Assembly: GCF_028368995.1 (NCBI RefSeq)
Contig: NZ_JAQNDL010000003.1
Coordinates: 1,860,001 to 1,924,000 of the forward strand
Length of the DNA stretch: 64,000 nt
Origin: Nannocystis bainbridge
Lineage (GTDB): Bacteria; Myxococcota_A; Polyangia; Nannocystales; Nannocystaceae
Direction of reading: 5' to 3'
In this document: one piece after another, positions 36,411 through 44,870 of the stretch
How the letters are laid out: the number at the start of each line of letters is the position of its first letter
Numbering within the stretch: the first letter of the stretch is position 1
Notes under the pieces: model-generated
Database searches by the model: none
What the model was told of the DNA's origin: nothing
What the model saw: only the letters and a program-made list of their open reading frames with translations
Position numbers and translations under genes: made by a program

Positions 36411-37958
36411 ATGCGCGTTGACGTGCGACTCGGCCTCCTGCTCGCCCTCGGCGGTCTGAGCTGCCTCAAGATCGATTTTCCGCCCGCGGACGATCCGTAC
36501 TGGCAGTGCAACGAGGACCACGTGTGCGACGCGGACGAGAATCAGGTCGTCTGCCCGTCGGACTGCGTGTGGAGGGACGAGACGGGCGAGGGCCCCGCGG
36601 CGGCGGTGTGCGACGCGCAGGAGAACTGGACCTTCGTCCAGGCGTGTCTGGGCACGTGCGGGAACGGGCAAGAGGACGAGACGGCGGAGACGTGCCCCCG
36701 CGACTTCCCAGGTCCGGGCTGCGGCGACGGCGTGTGCGCGCCCAACGAGGACCCCGCGCGCTGCCCGATCGAGTGTCACGCCGGGAGCTGCGGCGACGGG
36801 ACGTGCGAGCTGCACGAGAACGCCGCCATCTGCGCCGAGGACTGCACGCCCGGGTGCGGCGACGGGGTGTGTCAAGCGGACGAGGAGTCCACGTGCGGGC
36901 GAGACTGCGTCCCCTGCACCGGCGATTCATGTGTCTGCGGGGACATGGTCTGCGGGACAGGCGAGTCGATGATGAGCTGCCCGCAGGACTGCACCGAGCC
37001 CTTCTGCGGCAACGGGGCGGTGGAAGAGGGCGAGCCGTGCGACGACGGGAACGACGTCGACACCGACGCCTGCACCAATAACTGCGCCATGGCGACCTGC
37101 GGCGACGGCATCGTGTGGACCAGCGAAGAGCAGTGCGACGACGGCCCCGACAATGGCCCTGGCAAGGCGTGCAGCGCGATGTGCGAGGCCAGCACTTGTG
37201 GCGACGGCGACGTCGGTCCCGGTGAGACGTGCGACGACGGGAACGCGGACGACACCGATGATTGCGTAGCCTGCCAGGATGCGTCGTGCGGCGACGGACT
37301 GGTCCAGGCGGGTGTGGAGGGGTGCGACGACGGGAATGACGTCGACACCGACACCTGCACGAACGATTGCGAGTCGGCGAAGTGCGGGGACAGCATTGTC
37401 CAGGACGGCGTGGAGGAGTGCGACGACGGGAATCAGGTCGACGGCGACGGTTGCTTCGAGTGCAAGAAGCCGCGGCGAGTGATCTTCGTGACGAGCGCCG
37501 TGTTCAGTGGCAACCTCGGGGGCCTAAGCGGCGCGGACGTGAAGTGCGTGACGGCCGCGACCGGTGCCGGGCTAGCGAATGAAGCGAGCTTCAAGGCTTG
37601 GCTGTCGAGCCAGCTAAACGGGCCCGCGAGCCGGATCGACACCCAGTACCTGGGGATGTACGTGCTGACCGACGGGACCCCGGTGGCCGAGAACGGCTGG
37701 GCCGACCTGACCGATGGCGAGCTCGCGCATGCCGTCGACCTGACCGAGGCGAAGGTGAAGGTGAACTCGGCCCCGTGGACGAACACGAGGACCGACGGAA
37801 CCCCCGGCGAGAACCACTGCGACGGCTGGAACGACTCGACGCCCCAGGTCTCCGGCGGTTTCGGTTTTACGAACGTGACCGATCCGACCTGGACCGACGC
37901 GATGAGCACGGCCCCGTGCTCCAGCTCTGCCCCCATCTACTGCATCGAGGACCCGTGA
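36411..37958 (+). CDS. Cys-rich repeat lipoprotein (DUF4215 repeats) with DUF1554-like C-terminus
   Basis: 515 residues. ATG 36411 directly follows a possible GTG start. The signal ends in GGLSC, a lipobox. Residues 25-350 contain repeated CGDGxxxxxExCDDGN modules with about 60 Cys, matching the myxobacterial DUF4215 repeat, possibly disulfide-bonded and calcium-binding. The last 155 residues (RVIFVTSAVFSGNLGGLSG ... GFGFTNVTDPTWTDA) resemble DUF1554, a C-type-lectin-like domain. Likely displayed on the cell surface. A candidate substrate of the disulfide machinery at 31404-35069. Confidence 0.85.
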   Translation: MRVDVRLGLLLALGGLSCLKIDFPPADDPYWQCNEDHVCDADENQVVCPSDCVWRDETGEGPAAAVCDAQENWTFVQACLGTCGNGQEDETAETCPRDFPGPGCGDGVCAPNEDPARCPIECHAGSCGDGTCELHENAAICAEDCTPGCGDGVCQADEESTCGRDCVPCTGDSCVCGDMVCGTGESMMSCPQDCTEPFCGNGAVEEGEPCDDGNDVDTDACTNNCAMATCGDGIVWTSEEQCDDGPDNGPGKACSAMCEASTCGDGDVGPGETCDDGNADDTDDCVACQDASCGDGLVQAGVEGCDDGNDVDTDTCTNDCESAKCGDSIVQDGVEECDDGNQVDGDGCFECKKPRRVIFVTSAVFSGNLGGLSGADVKCVTAATGAGLANEASFKAWLSSQLNGPASRIDTQYLGMYVLTDGTPVAENGWADLTDGELAHAVDLTEAKVKVNSAPWTNTRTDGTPGENHCDGWNDSTPQVSGGFGFTNVTDPTWTDAMSTAPCSSSAPIYCIEDP

Positions 37959-38252
37959 AAGCGGCGTGAGCACGGTCGGGCGGACCTGACTGACGGGACT
38001 CTCTTGCACGCCATTGAAGAGAAATGAAAACGATCTGCCGATGGGTCGGCGGCCGCCCGGCGGGGCGCGCAGCGTGTAGGGCCGGTGGCGTTGGAGGGCG
38101 TGGTGTTGAGGAGGCGCTTCAGGTCCAGATCGTGCCCGGGGCCTAACGCAACAGAGTAGGTCCATCCCGACTCCCCGAGAAGTATAAGTGCATGTAAACA
38201 AGCCCGACATGAGATTGAGGACGACGTTCGGCGAGGGAACGTGAATTTGCCC
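37959..38252. other. Intergenic stretch before the double kinase
   Basis: About 295 bases with no convincing gene: frames here lack codon bias and ribosome sites. The first 150 bases remain GC-rich; from about 38150 the sequence becomes AT-richer (AAGTATAAGTGCATGTAAAC), as promoters in this genome tend to be. Confidence 0.45.
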
Positions 38253-38282
38253 TTGCCTTTTTGAGATACGCCCTCCTTATAC
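38253..38282 (+). promoter_or_regulatory. Possible sigma-70-like promoter for the double kinase
   Basis: TTGCCT (38253-38258) and TTATAC (38277-38282) are separated by 18 bases and end 10 bases before the ATG at 38293. With so short a leader, transcription would start close to the start codon. Weak match; a guess from spacing and local AT-richness. Confidence 0.3.
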
Positions 38283-38292
38283 GGCGAGACGC

Positions 38293-40596
38293 ATGACACG
38301 CTCGCCTATCAGCCCGACACCTGTGCCGGCCACAACCCCTCCCGAGGCGTTGAAGCACGCGAAGGGCTGGACGCTCCACGCTGAGGCGAGCCGCGAGATG
38401 GTCGGCGTGCTGTTCGGCGAGCGCTTCGAGGTCCAGGAGCCGATCGGGGCCGGCGGGATGGCCTCGGTGTACGTCTGCAAGGACCGGGCGCTGCACGGCC
38501 TGGCGGCGGTGAAGGTGCTGCGCGACGACAACGCCGATACGCGCCGGCGGTTCGCCTACGAGTCGCGCCTGCTCGCCAACCTGCGGCACCCGCACATGGT
38601 CCAGGTGCTCGCGGTCGGGGAGACGGCGGATGGGGCGCTGTACATGGCGCTCGAGTACCTGCCCGGGCAGAGCCTCGACGAGCGGTTGATCCGGCGCGGG
38701 CCGCTGCCGTGGCGCGAGGTCGTCGAGCTGGCGGCGCAGGTGGCTGGCGCGCTCGAGGCGCTCCACCGGGTCGGGGTGATCCACCGCGACGTGAAGCCCA
38801 GCAACATCGTGCAGATCGACAGCGCGGCGGGGCGGCCGGTCGTGAAGCTGATCGACCTGGGGATCGCCAAGATCCACGACTGGGCGCGCGTGCAGGCCGG
38901 CGGGTTCACGCCAGTGCCGCGGCACAAGACCGAGGTCGGGAAGGTGGTCGGGACGCCCGGCTTCTACCCGCCCGAGGTGGCACTGGTCGAGGCGGACCCA
39001 CGCTTCGACACCTACGCGCTCGGGGTGACGATCTATCAGCTCTGCACAGGTGTCTTCCCGACGCCTGGGGAGTACCGGCCGATGGTCGAGGTGAGACCAG
39101 CGTGCAAGGTGACGCCGGAGCTTGAGGCGCTGGTGGCCGCGGCGCTTGCGGTCCTGCCGGAGGACCGAGTGGCGACCGCCGAGGAGTTCCAACGGCGGCT
39201 CGAGACGATCCGCACCGCGCACGCCGAGGACGCGGAACCGTTCCTGTTCGACGGATGCTACGAGCTGATCGAGGTGCTCGGGGTCGGGGCCAAGGCCGAG
39301 GTCTACCGCGCGTATCACCGCGACGCGGCCCGCTACGTGGCGCTCAAGTTGCTCAGCGCGAGGTCGAAGGCCAACTTCGAGGAGCGCGTGCGGTTCGCCC
39401 GCGAGGCACGGGTGCTCAGCGCGGTCAGTCATCCGGCCTTGCCCAAGTTGATCGACTGCCGAACGGCGACGAACCGGAAGCAACCGTTCATCGCCATGGC
39501 GCTGGCGAAGGGGAAGCGGGCGGGCGAATTCTGCATCGCCGGTCAGACGCTCGGGTCGGCCGACTTGATCGCGGTCGGGAGGCAGCTCGCGGGGGCGCTG
39601 GCCGCGTTGCACGACCGCGGGATCTTGCACCGCGACCTCAACACGTCGAACATCCTGATCGACCTCGGGCGCGAGACGACGGCGACGCTGATCGACGTCG
39701 GGATGGCTGACCTTACGGACAGGTTCTATGCCGTGGTCGAGCAGCGCTACCCGACGCCGCCCGAGTCGCGGCTCAAGCTCGGCACCGGCGGGCTTGAGAT
39801 GCTCGAGTGGACGGCGCCCGAAGCCCGCGACGGCAAGGGCTGGACGGCGAAGAGCGACGTCTACTCGCTTGGTCTGCTGCTGTACAAGATGCTGACCGGC
39901 AAACGCCCGTTCACGGGAGATTCGACGGAGATGGTCTCGCCACGGACGCTTGTGCCGGGGTGTCCCAGGGCGCTCGAGGCGGCCCTCCGCTGGGCGCTGC
40001 ATCAAGACCCGGATGAGCGGATCGACGCGAGTGAGCTGCTCGCGCAGCTCGACGAGGCGCTCGAGGAGATGAACGAGGACGCGGCCGATGCAGGCGCGCC
40101 CGAGGCACACCTCGGCGGGGCCACTCCAACGAAAGCAACGACGGCGGTTCGGGAGCGCCCACGGCGGACTCTGTGGTTCATCGGCGGCATGCTCGTCGCG
40201 GCGGCCGTCATGCTCGCGTGGTGGGGTGGCCGCATGACGGCGCCGACGCTGCCTCCGTTCGCCACGCCCACGACTTCGGTCGTTGTGCCGCCCGCGGCGC
40301 CGGAACCGGCTCCGCTGGCCGTCCCTGAAGCATCGGGCCCTGCGAACCCGGCGCCCTTGCCGGAGATGCGTGAGGCGCTGAAGACGGCCGCCGAGGAGTT
40401 ACGGCGCTGTGCGTCGCTCTCCGGCGGCTCGCTCCTCGTCGAGTTCGAGACCGCGGCTGGGAACGAGATTTTCGTCGCAGCGAAGGTGATCGGCCCGCAC
40501 GAGGAGCGCGTCGGCCGATGCGTCCGTGAAGCGGCCGACTCGATCCGCTTCGAGCCCACCGCCACGCAGACCTTCGCGGAGGTATACAATCCATGA
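38293..40596 (+). CDS. Tandem double Ser/Thr kinase with a membrane anchor
   Basis: 767 residues. Kinase 1 (about 48-300) has GAGGMASVY, K74, HRDVKPSN (D166) and DLG (D188) in place of DFG. Kinase 2 (about 320-585) has GVGAKAEVY, K352, HRDLNTSN (D448) and DVG (D468). Both keep the catalytic Lys and Asp and the metal-binding Asp, so both may be active. One membrane helix at about 625-645 precedes a Pro/Ala linker and an extracytoplasmic domain (AAEELRRCASLSGGSLLVEF ... GRCVREAADSIRFEP) like that ending the kinase at 29743. The ATG of the next gene overlaps its stop by 4 bases. Confidence 0.9.
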   Translation: MTRSPISPTPVPATTPPEALKHAKGWTLHAEASREMVGVLFGERFEVQEPIGAGGMASVYVCKDRALHGLAAVKVLRDDNADTRRRFAYESRLLANLRHPHMVQVLAVGETADGALYMALEYLPGQSLDERLIRRGPLPWREVVELAAQVAGALEALHRVGVIHRDVKPSNIVQIDSAAGRPVVKLIDLGIAKIHDWARVQAGGFTPVPRHKTEVGKVVGTPGFYPPEVALVEADPRFDTYALGVTIYQLCTGVFPTPGEYRPMVEVRPACKVTPELEALVAAALAVLPEDRVATAEEFQRRLETIRTAHAEDAEPFLFDGCYELIEVLGVGAKAEVYRAYHRDAARYVALKLLSARSKANFEERVRFAREARVLSAVSHPALPKLIDCRTATNRKQPFIAMALAKGKRAGEFCIAGQTLGSADLIAVGRQLAGALAALHDRGILHRDLNTSNILIDLGRETTATLIDVGMADLTDRFYAVVEQRYPTPPESRLKLGTGGLEMLEWTAPEARDGKGWTAKSDVYSLGLLLYKMLTGKRPFTGDSTEMVSPRTLVPGCPRALEAALRWALHQDPDERIDASELLAQLDEALEEMNEDAADAGAPEAHLGGATPTKATTAVRERPRRTLWFIGGMLVAAAVMLAWWGGRMTAPTLPPFATPTTSVVVPPAAPEPAPLAVPEASGPANPAPLPEMREALKTAAEELRRCASLSGGSLLVEFETAAGNEIFVAAKVIGPHEERVGRCVREAADSIRFEPTATQTFAEVYNP

Positions 40597-41540
40597 GCAT
40601 GATCGCCTGCTTCCTCGCCGTCCTGCTCGCCGTGGAGGGACCCGCGCCTGCAACGACCTCGGACGAGTCGAGCTGCGACGTCGCCGACAACCGCTGTAAG
40701 GCCAAGGGCTTCGAGCGACAGGCCGCACAGGTGTCGTCGGCGTCGCAGCGCGCGCTGTACTTGCAGGCGGCCTATCGCTCTTACATCGGGCTGTTCAAAG
40801 AGACAGGTGAAACGCGTGATCTCTGCGAGGCGCGGCGGGTCTTCGAGAAGAGCCTCGCGGTCAAGGACCTGCCCGCGAGCCAGCGCACCAGCTTCGAGGC
40901 GGGACGCGTGGAGCTGGAGTCGCGCGAGCGACAGGTCAACGCGCGGTGCAGTAGCTCGGCGAAGCGGGCGCGGGTGCCGGCGCCGCAACGCGCAGAGGAC
41001 CCGGCGCCGCTCATGGCGGTCTCGGCCGCCAAGCCCGAGACGCCTAGACGTGCATCCGATGGGCCGCTCGACCTGCTTCCCGTGAGCTCCAAGAATAGGC
41101 GTTCGCCGCGCCCGCAAGTGGCGGTTGCGGTCCGACCTGAAGAACGATCGCGGCCGTCGCTAGCGCCGGTCGCTGCGCCTCCGCGACACGGTCGTCCTCT
41201 CGTGATCGCGGGGAGCGTGACACTGGGTCTCGGACTCTCGCTCGCCGGTGTCGCGGGTTACGCGGGAGGTCGCGCGCTCGAGGCACACCGCGAAGGCGTT
41301 GAACTGCACAACGAGGTGCAGGGACCTCCCGACGACGCGGCCCGTGCCGCGGATGCCGCCCTGGAGCGGGAGTACCGAAGGATGGGTTCTCTGGCCCTCG
41401 GAACAGCCGTCGCGGGTGGCGCGGCGGTAGTCGTCGGCACCGCGCTGGTTGCGGTGGGCGGACAACGACTCGCCCGAACAGCATCGAGCACAGCGCTGGT
41501 GCCCTTCCCCGGGGGCCTTGCTTTTCGTGCGCGTTTTTGA
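40593..41540 (+). CDS. Exported protein with C-terminal membrane helices, coupled to the double kinase
   Basis: 315 residues. The N-terminal signal is MSMIACFLAVLLAVEG. The segment to about 120 is helical and has four Cys; a Pro/Arg-rich linker leads to two hydrophobic helices (VIAGSVTLGLGLSLAGVAGY and LALGTAVAGGAAVVVGTAL), the same ending seen in the gene at 35066. No family recognised. Translational coupling to the kinase suggests that it is a partner or sensor component. Confidence 0.75.
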   Translation: MSMIACFLAVLLAVEGPAPATTSDESSCDVADNRCKAKGFERQAAQVSSASQRALYLQAAYRSYIGLFKETGETRDLCEARRVFEKSLAVKDLPASQRTSFEAGRVELESRERQVNARCSSSAKRARVPAPQRAEDPAPLMAVSAAKPETPRRASDGPLDLLPVSSKNRRSPRPQVAVAVRPEERSRPSLAPVAAPPRHGRPLVIAGSVTLGLGLSLAGVAGYAGGRALEAHREGVELHNEVQGPPDDAARAADAALEREYRRMGSLALGTAVAGGAAVVVGTALVAVGGQRLARTASSTALVPFPGGLAFRARF

Positions 41541-41559
41541 GCGAATACCGGAGGAGCTC

Positions 41560-43179
41560 ATGCCCGTGGCCTTCCGTCTCCTTCCCTCGTTCGCCCTCGC
41601 GTTGCTGACCGCCTGCGCGCCGTGGCCGCAGTGGGAGGAGTGCTCCAACGCTCTCTGCGCGACGGCCTCCACCGGGGACAGCACCGGAGACATCACGACG
41701 CCGACCTCGGGCGGCGGGATCCAGACCGTCACCGGCGCCGACGAGAGCTCGACCGACGTCGAGCTGGACACCAGCAGCACGACATTGACCGAGCCGGCCG
41801 GGCCGCCGGCGGTCGTGGAGTTCAAGCTGACGCCGGACCCGATCGGATTCAACGGGGCGATCACGGTGGCGGTGTCGGCCGAGCACGCGGACGGCGTGCG
41901 CATGGAGCTCGACTCCGGCGAGGTGATCGAGCTGGCGATGATCGAGCCTGGGCTCTTCGACGGCGAGACCGCCGTGCTGACGGGCCTCGTCAACGGGCCG
42001 CACGTCGCCCTGCTGACGCCATGGCGCGACGTCGTCGACGGCGAGACGGTGCAGGCGCCCTACGAGGTCGCCCTCCCCACGCCCGGAAGTCAGGGCTTCT
42101 GGGAGACCGGCGACCTGATCGGCGGCGGCCAGGTCGCGGCCATGGGCGTGCTGCCGACCGGCGACGTGGTCGAGCTCGGGACGTTCCTCCCGAACGGCGA
42201 GTCGCGCTGCTACCTCCGCCGCCGCAACAAGGGCGGCGCGTGGGGGCCCGACGACTTGGTGACGATCTTGCCCGACAACAACTGCGCGCCGATCGACCTC
42301 GTGATCGGCGACGACGGCGCGATGTTCGTCGCCGTCAACCGCGAGGGGGTCGACGGGGTGCGCTGGTGGTTGGCGAAGATCCCAGCGTGGGGACAGGCGC
42401 CGACGAACCTCGGGCTCGGGGCGAAGGACGAGACGGCCGTGGCGCTCGCGCGTCACTCGTCGGGCGCCGTGGCGGTCTGCGGCTACGCGCCGTCACCGTG
42501 GATGTACGACGACACGATGGTGCGGATCTTCCGGCCGAACCTGCCGGGCGAGACGCTGAACTTCGACTTCCCTCTCAAGCAGGCGCATTGGTTCGCCGAG
42601 CGACCGCGCGACTGCGTCTACATAGACGACACGCTCGCGCTCGTCGGTGAGATGTACGGCCCGCACGGCGACGACAACAAGCTTCGGGATCGCCTCTTCA
42701 TCCTCAACCTCGACAGCGAGGGCCAGGCAGCCTGGACCGTGGCCCCCGCGGGCGCCAAGACCCAGAGCGGCGCTCAGGCGGTCGACACTGACAACGAAGG
42801 TCGGCTCGTCATCGCCGGCTACACCTGTGACGACGCCTGTCAGCCGGAGGGCGACCTGCGCATCTACGACACGCGCGGCGAGCTCGCCTGGCAGACCTCG
42901 CTCGGCACCTTTCCGACCAAGCAGTTCGGCACCCGGGACCTCGTGTGGAGCCCAGCCGGCTACGCCCTCGTGGCGACCGGCGGGCCGAAGGGGAACGAGA
43001 CCGCTTTCACCGTCCGGGCCTACGCGCCCTCCAAGATCGAACCGGTGTGGACCTTCGCGCGCAAGGACGGCCAGGTGCTCCACCTGGCGCTGGCGCTGGC
43101 GATCGGCCACTACGGCGAGGTCTACGCCGGAGGCCTGGGCGCGAACGGCTACCCGGCCGTCGCGTACATCGGCGGGTAG
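41560..43179 (+). CDS. Surface lipoprotein, probably beta-propeller
   Basis: 539 residues. ATG 41560 is chosen because GAGGAG lies 4-9 bases upstream and a lipoprotein signal follows (LLPSFALALLTAC). A Ser/Thr/Gly linker (residues 35-75) is typical of myxobacterial lipoproteins. The body is beta-rich with repeating motifs such as GLVNGPHVALLTPW, AVALARHSSGAVAVCGYAP and DNEGRLVIAGYTCDDAC, suggesting a propeller. Function unknown. It ends 6 bases before the convergent gene. Confidence 0.8.
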   Translation: MPVAFRLLPSFALALLTACAPWPQWEECSNALCATASTGDSTGDITTPTSGGGIQTVTGADESSTDVELDTSSTTLTEPAGPPAVVEFKLTPDPIGFNGAITVAVSAEHADGVRMELDSGEVIELAMIEPGLFDGETAVLTGLVNGPHVALLTPWRDVVDGETVQAPYEVALPTPGSQGFWETGDLIGGGQVAAMGVLPTGDVVELGTFLPNGESRCYLRRRNKGGAWGPDDLVTILPDNNCAPIDLVIGDDGAMFVAVNREGVDGVRWWLAKIPAWGQAPTNLGLGAKDETAVALARHSSGAVAVCGYAPSPWMYDDTMVRIFRPNLPGETLNFDFPLKQAHWFAERPRDCVYIDDTLALVGEMYGPHGDDNKLRDRLFILNLDSEGQAAWTVAPAGAKTQSGAQAVDTDNEGRLVIAGYTCDDACQPEGDLRIYDTRGELAWQTSLGTFPTKQFGTRDLVWSPAGYALVATGGPKGNETAFTVRAYAPSKIEPVWTFARKDGQVLHLALALAIGHYGEVYAGGLGANGYPAVAYIGG

Positions 43180-43185
43180 CGCGAG

Positions 43186-44286
43186 CTACCCCGGCGGGAC
43201 GAAGTCGGCGCAGGCGACCTCGACGAGGTCGGTCGCCTGGTCGAAGAACGGCCCGTAGTCGGGCTCCTCGCGATCGACGAGTAGGTGGTGGGGAAACATC
43301 TTGACCATCTGGCAGGTGCGGTCGTCGGGATCGCACTCGGGTTCGCCTGAGTGGAGGATGCTGAACATGACCGCCGACTCCGGGTCGTCGTGCTTCGCCT
43401 GGAGCACCGCCGCCGCCCAGTCTCCCGGCGACCCCTTGGAGCTGAAGGGTTTGGGGCCGTAGTCGAAGGTGTTGGAGATGAGCGTCACCATCAGCAACGC
43501 GTCTTCCCGGAGGAAGCCCTCATTGCAACTGCCGGGTTTGTTGAGACCCGGGAGAACCGCCGCCGTGAGCGCCTCGCCGATCCAGGCCCTGCCGTTGCTG
43601 CCCACCTGCGCGACGCAGGCGAAGGCGTCGTCGAGGTTCTTCTGGCCCTTGATCATGTAGCGGCGGTCGCCGTCGATCGGGCACGGCTTGTTGGGCGCGT
43701 CGTCACCCGCGGGGAACACGGTGCCGGCGCCGATGGTGGTGTCGCAGACAGTCGGGGTGTAGCTGCAGGGATAGCCGGGAACCGGACATGGCATCGGGCA
43801 CTGCGCGTCGCACGAACTGGAGCCCCAGTCGGCATCGCCGTCGACCACCATGATGTGGTAATCGAAGTCCGCGAACTTCGCCTGGATGGTGTCGATGAAC
43901 TGCGGGAACGCGGCGAGGAGCTGCGTCTGGAAGTAGCTCATGCCGCCGTAGCGCGAGATCACGAACAGGAAGTCGATCTTCCCCTTGCAGCCGGGCGGCT
44001 TCGGGTCGGCGAGGTCCTGGTCGGTGCCGACGTCCCAGATCATAGTGGTCCCACCGCTGCTCGCGTCGCCGCTCCCCGAGCCGGTGGACAGCTCGGTCGT
44101 CGAGCTCGAACCGGTGCTGCTCGAGCTGATGGCCGGCGAGCCACCGGTGCTCGAGTCGAGGCCGGTCGCGGTCGGCGACGAGGTCATCGGCGGCATGGTT
44201 GTGAACGGCGACGTGTCCTCCTGCGATGGTTGGCAAGCGGACGCGAGGCCAAAGGCGACGACGATGGGCCGGGATCGCAGCCGCAT
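43186..44286 (-). CDS. Surface lipoprotein with vWA-like domain
   Basis: 366 residues. I start it at ATG 44286, where a signal ending in the lipobox GLASAC begins; the frame continues 56 codons upstream but that part matches a decayed PP2C gene instead. A long Ser/Thr/Gly linker (residues 25-80) precedes a Cys-rich domain containing KIDFLFVISRYGGM, DYHIMVVDGDADWG and RRYMIKGQKNLDDAFACVA, as in myxobacterial vWA-like surface proteins. The metal-site DxSxS is not clear (VISRYGG). Function unknown. Confidence 0.8.
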   Translation of the reverse strand: MRLRSRPIVVAFGLASACQPSQEDTSPFTTMPPMTSSPTATGLDSSTGGSPAISSSSTGSSSTTELSTGSGSGDASSGGTTMIWDVGTDQDLADPKPPGCKGKIDFLFVISRYGGMSYFQTQLLAAFPQFIDTIQAKFADFDYHIMVVDGDADWGSSSCDAQCPMPCPVPGYPCSYTPTVCDTTIGAGTVFPAGDDAPNKPCPIDGDRRYMIKGQKNLDDAFACVAQVGSNGRAWIGEALTAAVLPGLNKPGSCNEGFLREDALLMVTLISNTFDYGPKPFSSKGSPGDWAAAVLQAKHDDPESAVMFSILHSGEPECDPDDRTCQMVKMFPHHLLVDREEPDYGPFFDQATDLVEVACADFVPPG

Positions 44287-44409
44287 GACCCGGAAGCGTA
44301 GCGCGAATCCAGCTGTCGCGGGGATGTTGGCCATCCCGACCCGCGACAACGGGGCCGCCTCGGTGTGCTGCAGGTGGTCGCGTCCAGATTCAGGGCGCAC
44401 CCCGCGCCA

Positions 44410-44870
44410 CTTCGATAAATACGGCGACGGACCTTCGAGGAGCTCGACGAACACTGCGGTGACGTTGTCCTACCGCGGCAGAGGTTGGCGTAGCGGATCG
44501 CCGTCGGTGCGGCGACGCGGGGGTCGAGCCGGAACAGGTCAATCAGAGGGACGGCGGCGCGGTCGAGGTATCGTAAAGGCTGTCGAAGCAGAGTTGGAGG
44601 CGGTCGCCGGCTCGCAGTGGAAAGGCCATGATGTCGACCTCGTCAAATTCACGCAGGCCGATCGCGCGGCGCGTCCACAAGAATACGGTCTCTCCCGTCG
44701 CGGACGCTCCCAGCGCTGCCCGCCTCCTCGGCGCCATCACCTCGCTCGGGGGGCCGTTCGACCGGTCCTTCGCGCATCGGCTGAACAACGCCTCGCGCTT
44801 GAAGATGGACGACATCGCGGAGAACGGCCACCAGCCACTCGCGAACCGCGATAACTTCGACGTGGTCACG
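44410..44870 (-). pseudogene. Decayed PP2C-type protein phosphatase fragment
   Basis: Three pieces in different frames, in order on the minus strand, match a PP2C C-terminal half. The first is VDIMAFPLRAGDRLQLC (then FDSLYD where SDGLYD is expected). The second, after a shift, is IDLFRLDPRVAAPTAIRYAN. The third, after another shift, is RDNVTAVFVELLEG. A stop codon interrupts the first piece. The N-terminal metal-binding part is absent. It may be the remains of a phosphatase partner for the kinases in this window. The first part overlaps the end of the gene at 44649-46505 in another frame. Confidence 0.5.

Noticed and set aside
38143..40110. 655-codon minus-strand frame
   Set aside because: Antisense to a double kinase with all motifs intact.
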